A stretch of 64,000 nucleotides of DNA, taken from Prevotella sp. P5-108 (GTDB lineage: Bacteria > Bacteroidota > Bacteroidia > Bacteroidales > Bacteroidaceae). Below the pieces are notes generated by a model. That model saw only the letters and a list, made by a program, of their open reading frames with translations. It searched no databases and was not told the origin of the DNA. A program made the translations under genes and the position numbers. Positions 18,120 through 29,467 of this stretch are shown one piece after another (positions within the stretch are counted from its first letter, which is position 1; each line of letters begins with the position of its first letter). The DNA lies in assembly GCF_002251385.1 (NCBI RefSeq), contig NZ_NPJJ01000038.1, positions 62,001-126,000 of the forward strand, given 5' to 3'.

Positions 18120-19583
18120 ATGGAACATACATCCTACAAGCATATCCTCAAATACACCAGCGTGTTTGGCACCATCCAGGGACTCAATATCCTGGTGGCG
18201 ATGATACGCAACAAGCTCGTGGCGGTAATCCTCGGCCCTGGGGGCATGGGCCTTATCGCCCTCTTCAACTCCACCCTCAAGCTGGTGGGCGACTCTACCA
18301 ACATGGGTGTGCCCACGAGCGGTGTGAAGACCATCGCCGAGGCTTATGAGAGCACCGACCGCCGCAGGTTGGAAGAGAGCGTGTGCCTGATACGCTCCTG
18401 GAGCGTGATGGTGGCGCTGCTGGGTATGCTCGTGTGCGTGATGGCAGCTCCGTTTATCGACAGTTTCTCCTTCAACTGGGGTGCCCACACCCTCCACTAC
18501 CTGTTGCTCTCGCCCACGGTGGCGCTCATGGCACTCACCGGAGGCGAGATGGCAGTGCTCAAGGCCGTCAGACAGTTGGGCTCGTTGGCTCGCATCTCGG
18601 TTTACAATGTCTTTGCCGTGCTGGTGGTCACCATTCCCCTCTATTACCTCTATGGCGAGACCGCCATCGTGCCCTCGCTCTTCCTTGCAGCCCTCATACA
18701 GGCTGTGCTGACCCTCTGGCGTTCATGCCGTCTCTTCCCCCTGCGCCTCTCCTTCAGCCGCCGCTTTCTCAGCCGTGGCAACGGCATGCTCAAACTGGGG
18801 CTTTCGTTTGTCGTAGTCGGCATGATGGGCAGCGGCATGGAGTTTGCCATCCGCTCATTCCTCAATGTGGCGGGCTCGCTCAACACCGTGGGCCTCTACA
18901 ATGCAGGCTACATGATGACGATGACCTATGGCGGCATGGTGTTCTCGGCCATGGAGACCGACTACTATCCCCGCCTCTCTGCCGTCGGTGGCACGGGGGC
19001 TACCCTCAACAGCTGCGTGAACCGCCAGATAGAGGTGTCGCTGCTCATCATGGCGCCCCTGCTCGTGGCGATGATGTTCGCCCTGCCCGTGCTGCTCCCC
19101 CTGCTCTTCAGTGGCAAGTTCCTGCCCGTGATTGGCATGATGCAGTTCTCGGTGATGGCCCTCTTCCTGCGCGCAGTCAAACTGCCTGTCGCCTATATCC
19201 CCTTGGGACGAGGCGATTCGCGGTCGTTCATGTTTATGGAGGGCGTCTATGTGGTGATGATACTACCCTTGATGTATGTCTGCTTTGGCTGCTGGGGGCT
19301 CACCGGTACCGGTGTGGCGCTGTTCATCGGTGCTGTGCTCGACACCGTGCTGCTGATGGCCTACAACCGTTGGCGCTACGGCTACCGTCCCGATGGTCGG
19401 GTGGCTGTATGTGTGGCTATGCAGCTGCCGGCAGTCATTGCCGCCTATGCCGTGGTGACTCTCGCCACGGGGTGGGTCTACTGGGTGGCCGCCATAGCGC
19501 TGGCCCTCGCCAGTCTTGTCGTCTCGCTCTGGCTCTTGCGCCGCCGCAACCGTCAGGACCACAATCAGGGAGGACGGCAGTGA
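18120..19583 (+). CDS. oligosaccharide flippase / polysaccharide biosynthesis membrane protein (MOP superfamily)
   Basis: Membrane protein of 487 aa with about 12-14 hydrophobic segments, starting HILKYTSVFGTIQGLNILVA and containing RNKLVAVILGPGGMGLI. These are the N-terminal features of Wzx-like flippases that move lipid-linked sugars across the inner membrane. The frame is open upstream to 17895, but that extension has no family similarity; ATG 18120 gives a normal N-terminus, and ATG 18099 (seven residues longer) is an alternative. The stop codon overlaps the start of the glycosyltransferase gene (TGATG). No larger polysaccharide cluster surrounds the pair. Confidence 0.85.
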   Translation: MEHTSYKHILKYTSVFGTIQGLNILVAMIRNKLVAVILGPGGMGLIALFNSTLKLVGDSTNMGVPTSGVKTIAEAYESTDRRRLEESVCLIRSWSVMVALLGMLVCVMAAPFIDSFSFNWGAHTLHYLLLSPTVALMALTGGEMAVLKAVRQLGSLARISVYNVFAVLVVTIPLYYLYGETAIVPSLFLAALIQAVLTLWRSCRLFPLRLSFSRRFLSRGNGMLKLGLSFVVVGMMGSGMEFAIRSFLNVAGSLNTVGLYNAGYMMTMTYGGMVFSAMETDYYPRLSAVGGTGATLNSCVNRQIEVSLLIMAPLLVAMMFALPVLLPLLFSGKFLPVIGMMQFSVMALFLRAVKLPVAYIPLGRGDSRSFMFMEGVYVVMILPLMYVCFGCWGLTGTGVALFIGAVLDTVLLMAYNRWRYGYRPDGRVAVCVAMQLPAVIAAYAVVTLATGWVYWVAAIALALASLVVSLWLLRRRNRQDHNQGGRQ

Positions 19584-20572
19584 TGGTCAGACCTGTATGC
19601 TCCGTAATCGTGGCTGTGTACAACGGCGCCGCCTTTCTGCCCCAGTGCCTTGACTCGCTCATGGCGCAGACACTCGATGGGGTAGAGGTGATAGTGGCCG
19701 ATGACGCTTCGACCGACACTACGCCCGAGGTGCTGGCTGACTATGCCGCCCGCTATGACACTATCCGCACCCTGCGACTCGACGAAAACCACGGCCAGGC
19801 CTATGCCCGCAACCAGGCGCTGAAGTTGGCGCAGGGCGACTATATCTGCTTCCTCGATGCCGACGACTGGTACGATCGTGACGCCCTGAGACAGGCTGTC
19901 GATGTGTTCAGCCGCCATGCGCATACCGACTGCGTGCTCTTTGATGTGGTGCAGTGGTTTGACGACCAACATCAGCAGCGCATCCCCCTGCCGCAGTTTG
20001 AGGTGATGAGCGGCTACGAAGCCTTCAGTGAGAGTCTGTCGTGGGCCATCCACGGAGTCTATATGGCGCGCCGCGCTCTCTACGACCGCTATCCCTACGA
20101 CGACAGTTGCCGCGCCTATAGCGACGACAATACCACCCGGCTGCACTACTACATCTCGCGCGAGGTGAGACCCTGTGGCGGGCTCTACTACTACCGTCAG
20201 CACGAGGCGTCGGTGACCCACAAGGCAGGCCTCCGTCATTTTGACTATCTGCGCGCCAACGAGAGCATGCGCCGACAGCTGATAGACCTGGCCGTAGGCG
20301 ACGACGTGCTGCGCCGCTATGAGAACCAGCGCTGGTTGGTGCTCGTCGACTGCTGGCGCTTCTATTTCATCCACCGCCAGCATATGACTCCCCATGACCG
20401 TAGGGCTGCTCGGGCAGAGATGAAGCGCGTGTGGAAGACCATAGATACCACCACACTGGAACCCCGCAACAAGTGGAAACTGGGCTATATGCCCCTGCGC
20501 CCCTCGTGGCGTCTCTTCTGCCTTCAGGAAGAACTCTATTTCACGCTCAAACGCTGGCTGCGACGGCTCTGA
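19583..20572 (+). CDS. glycosyltransferase family 2
   Basis: The 329-aa protein opens with the GT2 GT-A fold: CSVIVAVYNGAAFLPQCLDS, VIVADDASTDTTPEVL and the DxD-type nucleotide-sugar site ICFLDADDWYDRDAL. The region after about residue 200 is specific to this subgroup and contains no membrane segment. The start ATG 19583 overlaps the flippase stop codon; the frame extends much further upstream but only as a shadow of the flippase gene. It probably adds a sugar to the glycan exported by the flippase. Donor and acceptor are unknown. Confidence 0.9.
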   Translation: MVRPVCSVIVAVYNGAAFLPQCLDSLMAQTLDGVEVIVADDASTDTTPEVLADYAARYDTIRTLRLDENHGQAYARNQALKLAQGDYICFLDADDWYDRDALRQAVDVFSRHAHTDCVLFDVVQWFDDQHQQRIPLPQFEVMSGYEAFSESLSWAIHGVYMARRALYDRYPYDDSCRAYSDDNTTRLHYYISREVRPCGGLYYYRQHEASVTHKAGLRHFDYLRANESMRRQLIDLAVGDDVLRRYENQRWLVLVDCWRFYFIHRQHMTPHDRRAARAEMKRVWKTIDTTTLEPRNKWKLGYMPLRPSWRLFCLQEELYFTLKRWLRRL

Positions 20573-20704
20573 CAGCTGCTCTGCCGGGCATGGAGACAGG
20601 GGCGAACTTACCATTTGTCACAAAAAGTGTGTGTCTTAATGAAAAAAAAGTTAACCTCTACCAAAAAATGCCGCTACTCAGGGCGTTTCTTGATTATAAA
20701 TGGT

Positions 20705-20712
20705 TATCTTTG
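20705..20712 (+). promoter_or_regulatory. -7 box of the nhaD promoter
   Basis: TATCTTTG fits TAnnTTTG and lies 20 nt before the start codon. A TTTC about 16-20 nt upstream could serve as the -33 element. The 160-nt gap before nhaD otherwise shows nothing. Confidence 0.6.
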
Positions 20713-20732
20713 CAGTGGAAATGATCTGAGAA

Positions 20733-22076
20733 ATGACACTCGTAATAGTTGTCATATTGCTAATCGCCTATGTGCTAATTGCCACGGAACTCCTGACAAA
20801 AGTCAATAAGGCTGCTGTTGCTGTATTTGCAGGAACGGTGGGTTGGATATTGTACATCTGCTACGGCACCGACTTCGTGATGAGTCAGCACCCTAATGAT
20901 TATTTCGACTTCTTGAGTGGCGCCGTTCCCACAAGCAGTGTCGTCAAGGAGTATATCGCCCAGGATGTCTTTCTCAAATACGTTGGCCGCGGAGCAGAGA
21001 TAGTGCTCTTTCTGCTGGCCACGATGACCATTGTAGAGATACTTCACAATAATGGTTGCTTCGACTTCGTCTCCCAGTTGCTGAAGACCCGTCGCAGCCG
21101 CCGACTGTTGTGGGCACTGTCGATAATCACCTTCATCATTTCAGCCAACCTGGACAACCTCACCACCACGGTGATGATGCTCACGGTGATGCGCAGGGTG
21201 GTGCCCCAGTTGCGCATGCGCCTCTATTTCGGCGCGGCCATAGTGCTGGCAGCCAACTGTGGCGGAGCACTCACCGTAATCGGCGACCCCACAGGTCTCT
21301 TCCTCTGGAACATGGGCCACGTTACCCCCACCGCCTATTCGTCGGCGATGGCGTTGCCCTGCCTCACGGCTTGGCTGCTGCCCACCTGGTGGATAGGCAG
21401 AAGCCTGCCCGAAACGACTGAGACCGAATGGGTGACGATGCCCTACCGTGGCGACGACACCCGTCTGAATATATGGCAGCGGCTGCTGATGCTCTTTGTG
21501 GGTATCGGCGGTCTGTGGTTTATCCCCACCTTCCACCGTATCACCAAACTGAGCCCTTTCCTCGGCGCCTTCTGCGTGCTGGCGGTGCTGTGGGTAGTCA
21601 ATGAAATCTTCAACAGGCGTCTGATAGACACTGACGAGATGATGCAGCGTCGTGTGCCTCGTGTGCTGCAGTATGGAGTGATACAGATGATGCTCTACAT
21701 CATGGGTATCATGCTGGCAGTGGGCGTGGTACAGGAGACGGGAGCCGTGGGCTGGCTCGTGGCACAGCTCGACAACTACGTGGGAGCCACCTGGGTGGCT
21801 GGCACGCTGGCTGCGGCGCTGAGCACGGTGCTCGACAGCTTCACTTCGGCACTTACCTTCTTCACCATCGGCAAGAGCAACGGGCTCAACTCAGACTATT
21901 GGAGCATGATAGCCTATTCGACCGCCGTGGGTGGCAACATCCTCTGTGTGGGGTCGCTGAGCGGAGTGGCATTCCTCAAGACCGAGAACGCCAGGGTGGG
22001 GTGGTATATCTCCAATGTAGGCTGGAAAGCCTTCGTAGGCGCAGCCTTGGGGCTGGCGGTCATGATAGTGATGTAG
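20733..22076 (+). CDS. nhaD: NhaD-type sodium/proton antiporter
   Basis: Polytopic inner-membrane protein of 447 aa in the ion transporter superfamily. NhaD features include IISANLDNLTTTVMMLTVM and AANCGGALTVIGDPTGLFLW, and, near the C-terminus, LSTVLDSFTSALTFFTIG and SAVGG-like packing (STAVGGNILCVGSLSGVAF). It exchanges Na+ (or Li+) for protons and helps control cytoplasmic sodium and pH. It is followed 27 nt later by pfkA, with which it may share a transcript. Confidence 0.9.
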   Translation: MTLVIVVILLIAYVLIATELLTKVNKAAVAVFAGTVGWILYICYGTDFVMSQHPNDYFDFLSGAVPTSSVVKEYIAQDVFLKYVGRGAEIVLFLLATMTIVEILHNNGCFDFVSQLLKTRRSRRLLWALSIITFIISANLDNLTTTVMMLTVMRRVVPQLRMRLYFGAAIVLAANCGGALTVIGDPTGLFLWNMGHVTPTAYSSAMALPCLTAWLLPTWWIGRSLPETTETEWVTMPYRGDDTRLNIWQRLLMLFVGIGGLWFIPTFHRITKLSPFLGAFCVLAVLWVVNEIFNRRLIDTDEMMQRRVPRVLQYGVIQMMLYIMGIMLAVGVVQETGAVGWLVAQLDNYVGATWVAGTLAAALSTVLDSFTSALTFFTIGKSNGLNSDYWSMIAYSTAVGGNILCVGSLSGVAFLKTENARVGWYISNVGWKAFVGAALGLAVMIVM

Positions 22077-22103
22077 AACGAAATAGAAACAACAATATAG
22101 ATT

Positions 22104-23081
22104 ATGGCAAAAATTAAAACAATCGGAATCCTTACATCTGGAGGCGACGCCCCCGGAATGAACGCTGCCATCAGAGCGGTAACCCGTTCGGGTATCTGTA
22201 ACGGTTTTAATATCAAAGGTATCTATCGTGGTTATGATGGACTGATCAATGACGAGGTGGTTGACTTCACTACCGAGAACGTGAGTGGTATCATCATGTC
22301 GGGCGGTACGATACTCAAAACTGCCCGCTCCAAGGAATTCATGACTCCTGAAGGCAAAGCCAAGGCCTATGAGACCCTGCAGAAAGAGGGCATCGACGCC
22401 CTGGTGGTGATAGGCGGTAACGGTTCGCTCACCGGCGCTATGGATTTTGCACGCGCATACGATGTGTGCTGTGTGGGTCTGCCCGGTACCATCGACAACG
22501 ACCTCTACGGCACCGACTCGACTATAGGTTACGACACCACGATGAACACCATCGTAGAGTGCGTGGACCGCATCCGCGACACAGCGCAAAGCCATGAGCG
22601 CATCTTCTTCATCGAGGTTATGGGACGCGATGCCGGCTTCCTGGCACAGAACAGCGCCATCGCCTCGGGGGCCGAGGCTGCCATCATCCCTGAAGACTCT
22701 ACCGACGTAGACCAGTTGGCACAGTTCATGGAGCGTGGTATCCGCAAGTCAAAGCGTTCGTGCATCGTCATCGTCTCTGAGAGTCCCAAGTGTGGCGCCC
22801 TCTACTATGCCGAGCGTGTGCGCAACGAGTTCCCCCAGTATGATGTGCGCGTTTCCATCCTCGGCCATCTACAGCGTGGCGGTCGCCCCTCTGCCCACGA
22901 CCGTATCCTCGCTTCGCGTACCGGTGTGGGTGCCATCCAGGCTATCATGCAGGGTCAGCGCAACGTGATGGTTGGCGTGCGCAACAATGAGATTGTCTAT
23001 GTGCCGCTGTCGGAAGCCATCCGCTCTGACAAGCCTTTCGACAAGTCGCTCATCAAGGTGCTCGACGAATTGAGTATATAA
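22104..23081 (+). CDS. pfkA: ATP-dependent 6-phosphofructokinase
   Basis: Phosphorylates fructose 6-phosphate in glycolysis (EC 2.7.1.11). The 325-aa size matches bacterial PfkA. Motifs are [24 protein letters not shown] with the catalytic Asp, and [11 protein letters not shown]. The phosphate-donor loop reads IGGNGSLTG, with Asn where E. coli has Asp (GGDGS). The Gly after that position still favours ATP over pyrophosphate, and I believe the Asn form is common in Bacteroidales. A PPi-dependent enzyme for the same step lies at the window end. The ATP synthase operon starts 35 nt after the stop. Confidence 0.93.
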   Translation: MAKIKTIGILTSGGDAPGMNAAIRAVTRSGICNGFNIKGIYRGYDGLINDEVVDFTTENVSGIIMSGGTILKTARSKEFMTPEGKAKAYETLQKEGIDALVVIGGNGSLTGAMDFARAYDVCCVGLPGTIDNDLYGTDSTIGYDTTMNTIVECVDRIRDTAQSHERIFFIEVMGRDAGFLAQNSAIASGAEAAIIPEDSTDVDQLAQFMERGIRKSKRSCIVIVSESPKCGALYYAERVRNEFPQYDVRVSILGHLQRGGRPSAHDRILASRTGVGAIQAIMQGQRNVMVGVRNNEIVYVPLSEAIRSDKPFDKSLIKVLDELSI

Positions 23082-23104
23082 TATAATAATGTAGAACATA
23101 TTAA

Positions 23105-24643
<1,539 letters not shown>

Positions 24644-24668
24644 GATGTGATTAATAACAAGTATCTAT

Positions 24669-24911
24669 ATGCTGACACTTAAGGTAATTTCTCCTGAAAA
24701 AGTGGTTTTCACCGGCGAGGTGGAGAGCGTTACCGTGCCCGGAACCCTCGGCGCGTTTGAGATACTGGTGGACCATGCTCCGCTAATCTCTTCGCTTGAG
24801 TCTGGCGTGGTGACCTATCTCCCCAAAGGCGGCGAGAAGGCACAACTGAACATTATGGGCGGTTTTGTCGAAGTTCAGAAGAATGAGATTAGTCTGTGCG
24901 TAGAAGTATAA
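24669..24911 (+). CDS. atpC: ATP synthase subunit epsilon (short form)
   Basis: Part of the F1 central stalk. At 80 residues it contains only the N-terminal beta-sandwich (LKVISPEKVVFTGEVESVTV, then GAFEILVDHAPLISSLESG). The C-terminal helical hairpin that inhibits ATP hydrolysis in E. coli is absent, as is usual in Bacteroidetes. The sequence ends cleanly at a stop, with no sign of a frameshift. Confidence 0.95.
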   Translation: MLTLKVISPEKVVFTGEVESVTVPGTLGAFEILVDHAPLISSLESGVVTYLPKGGEKAQLNIMGGFVEVQKNEISLCVEV

Positions 24912-24929
24912 TACTGAAATAGAATACAA

Positions 24930-25355
24930 ATGGAAACTCAAAAGAACGAGATAGACATCCGCTACTGGAAGTACATACGCCAGGGAGTGACACTCATGGC
25001 AGTATTGTTCTTCCTGACCCTGGTTCTCGCCATGAGCTATCCCTCGGTGACGCTGCCTCTCATCGTGAGTGCCGTCTATGCACTCTTTGTCGAGATAGGG
25101 GCGGTCACGGCGTGGCGCAAGGTGGCTACCGAGGCTCCCGACAGTCTGCCCTCCGTGTTTCTGGCCATTTCGGGTGGCCGCTTCATGCTGGCGCTGGTCG
25201 TGATGTTTGTCTACTTCCTCCTCGTCGGCAAGACCGGCAAGGGCGATATGCTCACCTTTGTCCTCATCTTTGCCGCATTCTATCTCAGCGCAGTTCTACA
25301 CCACACGCTGTTCTTTACGCATAAGCATAACACAGATGCGGAAAAGAAACCGTAG
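24930..25355 (+). CDS. AtpI-like small membrane protein of the ATP synthase operon
   Basis: The 141-aa protein has four hydrophobic segments after a charged N-terminus (METQKNEIDIRYWKYIRQ). It lies between atpC and atpB, the position usually taken by the AtpI/Atp1 assembly factor that helps build the c ring. Sequence similarity to AtpI is weak, so the call rests on position and topology. Confidence 0.7.
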   Translation: METQKNEIDIRYWKYIRQGVTLMAVLFFLTLVLAMSYPSVTLPLIVSAVYALFVEIGAVTAWRKVATEAPDSLPSVFLAISGGRFMLALVVMFVYFLLVGKTGKGDMLTFVLIFAAFYLSAVLHHTLFFTHKHNTDAEKKP

Positions 25356-25367
25356 ATTACATTTTAT

Positions 25368-26420
25368 ATGATGAATATGAAACAGATTAGAACAATCATC
25401 CTCCTGCTGGCGCTTGTCATGCTCCCCCTGGCAACTATGGCCAATGAGGGGGGCAAGGAAGAAAAGCTGGATATCCCCGAGACCGTATTGGAGCACCTCT
25501 CTGATGCGTATGAGTGGCACATAGCCAGTTACGAGGGGCGTTCGCTCAGTATTCCATTGCCCATCATCGTCAGAAGCGGCGCCACGGGTGAGTGGTTTGT
25601 TGGCACCGAGCACTCGCTGCCCGCGCCATTCTTCTTTGATGCCACCCATCATGGCAAGATTTATGAGAAGATGCCAGACGGGACCACCGAGCGCCCTCTG
25701 GATTTGAGCATTACCAAGGTGGTGCTGCAGATATGGATAGCCGTGGTTGTCCTGATAGTGATTTTCACCTGTTGCGCTCGTTGGTATCGTCGTCATGATA
25801 CCCTTAGCGAGGCGCCGAAGGGATTTGTAGGGGCGATGGAGCTCATCGTGATGACCATACATGATGATGTGGTGAAGTCGTCGATAGGAGAAAAGGAGTA
25901 CAAGCGCTTTGCGCCATATCTGCTCAGCGCCTTCTTCTTCATCCTGACCTGTAACCTCGTGGGACTGGTGCCCTTCTTCCCCGGCGGTGTCAACGTGACA
26001 GGCAATATCAATATCACCCTCTTCCTGGCGGTATGCACAATGCTGGCCATCAACCTCTTTGGCAACAAGGAGTATTGGAAAGACATATTGTGGCCCAATG
26101 TGCCAATCTTCCTGAAGGCCATTCCATTGATGCCTATCATCGAGATTTTCGGCGTCTTTACCAAGCCGTTTGCCCTGATGATTCGTCTCTTCGCCAACAT
26201 GATGGCAGGTCACGCCGTGATACTCAGCTTCACCTGCGTGATATTCCTGGGATGGACAATGGGCGTGGGCTTCGGTATCGGACTTAACATCTTCAGCGTC
26301 CTGATGCTCCTCTTCATGAACTGTCTGGAGCTTCTGGTCGCCTTCGTACAGGCCTACGTCTTCACTCTGCTGAGCGCTGTCTTCATAGGGCTCGCCCACA
26401 AGGAAGAAGAGGCCGAATAG
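25368..26420 (+). CDS. atpB: ATP synthase subunit a
   Basis: Membrane subunit that forms the proton half-channels of Fo. At 350 aa it is longer than the E. coli protein because of an N-terminal signal-like hydrophobic segment (IIILLLALVMLPLATMA region) and about 90 extra residues, as in other Bacteroidetes. The essential Arg is Arg273 in MIRLFANMMAGH. ATGs at 25368, 25371 and 25377 are all possible starts; the last gives MKQIRTIILLLA, a good signal peptide. Confidence 0.95.
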   Translation: MMNMKQIRTIILLLALVMLPLATMANEGGKEEKLDIPETVLEHLSDAYEWHIASYEGRSLSIPLPIIVRSGATGEWFVGTEHSLPAPFFFDATHHGKIYEKMPDGTTERPLDLSITKVVLQIWIAVVVLIVIFTCCARWYRRHDTLSEAPKGFVGAMELIVMTIHDDVVKSSIGEKEYKRFAPYLLSAFFFILTCNLVGLVPFFPGGVNVTGNINITLFLAVCTMLAINLFGNKEYWKDILWPNVPIFLKAIPLMPIIEIFGVFTKPFALMIRLFANMMAGHAVILSFTCVIFLGWTMGVGFGIGLNIFSVLMLLFMNCLELLVAFVQAYVFTLLSAVFIGLAHKEEEAE

Positions 26421-26494
26421 AACATGTATATATAATAATGTATAGAACAAGAGAATATTAACAAAACAATTAACAACTAATAAACATTACAACT

Positions 26495-26734
26495 ATGATT
26501 ATTTCAACTTTATTGGCCGAGGGTCTGGCACAGCTGGGCTGCGGTATTGGTGCTGGTATTTCAGTTATTGGTGCAGGAATTGGTATCGGTAAGATTGGCG
26601 GTCAGGCTATGGACGCTATCGCACGTCAGCCCGAGGCTTCAGGTAAGATTATGACCAACATGATTCTTACTTCTGCTTTCGTAGAGGGTTGTGCGCTTTT
26701 CGCCATTGCAGCCTGTGCGTTTCTTATCCACTAA
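26495..26734 (+). CDS. atpE: ATP synthase subunit c
   Basis: Proteolipid of the rotor ring, 79 aa with two membrane helices. The polar loop contains the conserved ARQPEA, and the ion-binding carboxylate is Glu64 in AFVEGCALFA. The Ser/Thr-Tyr residues that follow the Glu in sodium-binding rings are missing, so proton coupling is likely (inference). The 74-nt AT-rich spacer before it is the longest in the operon, possibly to boost translation of this high-copy subunit. Confidence 0.97.
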   Translation: MIISTLLAEGLAQLGCGIGAGISVIGAGIGIGKIGGQAMDAIARQPEASGKIMTNMILTSAFVEGCALFAIAACAFLIH

Positions 26735-26752
26735 TAGAAAGGACAGAGTATA

Positions 26753-27265
26753 ATGAATTTGCCATCAATACTGACGCCTGATTTAGGACTGCTGTTCTGG
26801 ATGGCACTGGCGTTTCTGGTGGTGCTCGTATTCCTTGCCAAGTATGCGCTGCCGGCGATAGTTGGTTCGGTCGAAGGCCGTAAGCAATTTATCGACGACA
26901 GCCTGCGCAAGGCCCACGAGGCCACCGAGCGTCTGGAAAATGTCAGACAAGAAGGCGATGCCCTCCTGCAGGAAGCTCGCGCTAAGCAAGCCACTATCCT
27001 TCAGGAAGCCGGTGCTGCCCGTGACGCCATCGTCGAGAAGGCTCAGGGTCAGGCCCGCGAAGAGGGTGCTCGTCTACTCTCTGAGGCTCGTCTGCAGATA
27101 GAAAGCGAACGCCAGGGAGCCATGCGCGGCATACGTACACAGGTCGCCGAGCTCTCTGTAAAGATAGCCGAGAAGCTGCTGCGTGAAGAATTGTCTGACA
27201 ATGCCAAACAGATGGAACTGATAGACCGCCTGTTGGACGATATTCCTCAAAATAAAGTAAACTGA
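26753..27265 (+). CDS. atpF: ATP synthase subunit b
   Basis: Peripheral stalk subunit of 170 aa. One N-terminal membrane helix (LLFWMALAFLVVLVFLA) is followed by a long charged helix expected to dimerise as a coiled coil (from about residue 40 to 160). It lies 18 nt after atpE and 7 nt before atpH. Confidence 0.95.
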   Translation: MNLPSILTPDLGLLFWMALAFLVVLVFLAKYALPAIVGSVEGRKQFIDDSLRKAHEATERLENVRQEGDALLQEARAKQATILQEAGAARDAIVEKAQGQAREEGARLLSEARLQIESERQGAMRGIRTQVAELSVKIAEKLLREELSDNAKQMELIDRLLDDIPQNKVN

Positions 27266-27272
27266 TAAAGCT

Positions 27273-27806
27273 ATGGATTTAGGAGTGATATCTGTGAGAT
27301 ATGCCCGTGCGCTTCTCAAGAGTGCCACAGCGCTGAAAATCGAGGATAGCGTGTGCCAGGACATGATGTGCCTTGGTCGTAGCTATATCGAGGTTCCCCA
27401 GCTTCGCACGGCTATTGCCACCCCCATGCTCCAGCCTGAGAAGAAGGAACTGCTGCTCGTTACGGCAGCCGGCACCGAGCCCACCGAGCTTACCCGCCGC
27501 TTCCTCAAACTTGTGCTGAGAGAGGGCCGCGACAACGCTCTGCAGTTTATGGCTGCCTCTTATGTTACACTTTATCGTGAGCAGAAGAATATCACCTGTG
27601 GCAGGCTTATCACCGCTACTGCCGTGACTCCCGCTATCGAGGACAAGATGCGGCAGATGGTGGAAAGCAAGACTCGTGGAACTGTGGAATTCAATACTGA
27701 GGTCGACCCCGACATCATCGGTGGGTTCATACTCGAATATGACACCTATCGCATGGATGCCAGTGTGAAGACAGGACTCAGGAAGATTCTCGCAGAGTTA
27801 AAGTAA
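27273..27806 (+). CDS. atpH: ATP synthase subunit delta
   Basis: F1 subunit (177 aa) joining the peripheral stalk to alpha/beta. Features are the N-terminal SVRYARALLKSA and the C-terminal DPDIIGGFILEYDTYRMDAS, which matches the conserved end of the OSCP/delta family. A bulged hairpin lies in the gap between this gene and atpA. Confidence 0.95.
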   Translation: MDLGVISVRYARALLKSATALKIEDSVCQDMMCLGRSYIEVPQLRTAIATPMLQPEKKELLLVTAAGTEPTELTRRFLKLVLREGRDNALQFMAASYVTLYREQKNITCGRLITATAVTPAIEDKMRQMVESKTRGTVEFNTEVDPDIIGGFILEYDTYRMDASVKTGLRKILAELK

Positions 27807-27825
27807 TTATCTAAATTAACAGGTT

Positions 27826-27854
27826 GTCTGTCCCGGCGTCCATGCCGGCAGACA
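27826..27854 (+). other. intercistronic hairpin between atpH and atpA
   Basis: TGTCTG(TC)CCGGC (27826-27838) pairs with GCCGGCAGACA (27844-27854), 11 bp with a 2-nt bulge and a 5-nt loop. No T tract follows. It occupies most of the 68-nt gap before the atpA start codon. Confidence 0.6.
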
Positions 27855-27874
27855 GCTCATTAAAACAAATCAAC

Positions 27875-29461
27875 ATGTCAGATAAAATAAAACCAAGTGA
27901 GGTGTCTGAGGTTCTGCTCCGCCAACTCACCGAGGTTACCAGCAACCAGCAGTTCGAAGAGGTAGGCACCGTGCTTACCGTCGGTGATGGTGTGGCCCGT
28001 ATCTACGGTCTGCGTAATGCTGAGGCCAACGAGTTGCTTGAGTTTGAAAACGGTACTATGGCTATCGTGATGAACCTCGAGGAAGACAATGTCGGTTGTG
28101 TGCTTCTCGGTCCTACCGCCGGTATCAAGGAGGGACAGACAGTCAAGCGTACCCACCGTATTGCATCCATCCGTGTCAACGACAACTTCCTTGGACGTGT
28201 AGTCAATCCTTTGGGCCAGCCTATTGACGGTCTTGGAGAGATCGATCTCACCGAGTCGTTTGAGATGCCGCTTGACCGCAAGGCTCCCGGTGTTATCTAC
28301 CGCCAGCCTGTAAAGGAACCGCTTCAGACCGGACTCAAGGCTGTCGACTCGATGATACCTATCGGCCGTGGCCAGCGTGAGCTTATCATCGGCGACCGTC
28401 AGACTGGAAAGACCGCCATCGCTGTCGATACCATTATCAACCAGCGTAGCTTCTACGAGGCTGGCAAACCCGTCTATTGCATCTATGTAGCCATCGGTCA
28501 GAAGGCCTCTACAGTAGCCGCATTGGTGCAGAACCTCAAGGAACATGGCGCGTTGCCTTATACCATCATCGTCAGCGCTACCGCCGCCGACCCTGCCGCC
28601 ATGCAGTACTATGCTCCCTTTGCCGGAGCCGCCATCGGCGAGTACTTCCGCGACCGTGGCCATTCGGCTTTGGTAGTCTATGACGACCTCTCCAAGCAGG
28701 CCGTTGCCTATCGTGAGGTATCACTCATCCTCCGCCGTCCTTCCGGCCGCGAGGCTTACCCTGGTGATGTGTTCTATCTGCACTCTCGACTGCTCGAGCG
28801 TGCAGCCCGCATCAACAACCAGCAGGAGGTTGCCGAGAAGATGAACGACCTGCCCGAGTGTATGAAGGGCCATGTGCGTGGTGGAGGTTCACTTACCGCC
28901 CTGCCTATCATCGAGACCCAGGCCGGCGACGTTTCGGCATATATTCCTACCAACGTGATTTCCATCACCGACGGACAGATATATCTCGAGACCGACCTCT
29001 TCAACCAGGGTTTCCGTCCTGCCATCAATGTGGGTATCTCTGTATCCCGTGTGGGTGGTTCGGCACAGATCAAGAGTATGAAGAAGGTAGCCGGTACGCT
29101 GAAGATAGATATGGCGCAGTATCGTGAGCTCGAGGCATTCTCCAAGTTCTCGAGCGATATGGACGCTGTGACTGCCATGACCATCGACCGTGGACGCAAG
29201 AACAACCAGTTGCTCATCCAGCCCCAGTATTCACCGATGCCCGTGGGCGAGCAGGTGGCTATGCTCTACTGTGGTGTGCATGGTCTGCTCCACGACGTAC
29301 CCGTAGAGAGTGTCCGCCAGTGTCAGGACCAGTTCCTCGACCAGCTGCGCTCTCAGCATCAGGATATTATCGATACCCTTGCCGAAGGTAAGATTGACGA
29401 TACCATCACCCACACCATTGAAGAAGTGATGGCAGGCGTCGCCTCGTTGTATAAAGCATAA
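27875..29461 (+). CDS. atpA: ATP synthase subunit alpha
   Basis: Non-catalytic nucleotide-binding F1 subunit. From ATG 27875 it is 528 aa, starting [18 protein letters not shown], a normal family N-terminus; the frame is open from a TTG at 27824, but that stretch is occupied by the intercistronic hairpin. Walker A is [31 protein letters not shown] and [20 protein letters not shown] are also characteristic. Confidence 0.97.
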   Translation: MSDKIKPSEVSEVLLRQLTEVTSNQQFEEVGTVLTVGDGVARIYGLRNAEANELLEFENGTMAIVMNLEEDNVGCVLLGPTAGIKEGQTVKRTHRIASIRVNDNFLGRVVNPLGQPIDGLGEIDLTESFEMPLDRKAPGVIYRQPVKEPLQTGLKAVDSMIPIGRGQRELIIGDRQTGKTAIAVDTIINQRSFYEAGKPVYCIYVAIGQKASTVAALVQNLKEHGALPYTIIVSATAADPAAMQYYAPFAGAAIGEYFRDRGHSALVVYDDLSKQAVAYREVSLILRRPSGREAYPGDVFYLHSRLLERAARINNQQEVAEKMNDLPECMKGHVRGGGSLTALPIIETQAGDVSAYIPTNVISITDGQIYLETDLFNQGFRPAINVGISVSRVGGSAQIKSMKKVAGTLKIDMAQYRELEAFSKFSSDMDAVTAMTIDRGRKNNQLLIQPQYSPMPVGEQVAMLYCGVHGLLHDVPVESVRQCQDQFLDQLRSQHQDIIDTLAEGKIDDTITHTIEEVMAGVASLYKA

Positions 29462-29467
29462 TAGCGT

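Noticed and set aside
18383..20572. A 729-codon plus-strand frame ending in the GT2 domain
   Set aside because: Its first 400 codons are an out-of-frame reading of the flippase gene. Only the part from ATG 19583 has family features.
24669..24911. atpC considered truncated
   Set aside because: Short epsilon subunits without the C-terminal helices are usual in Bacteroidetes, and the stop codon and spacing to the next gene look normal.
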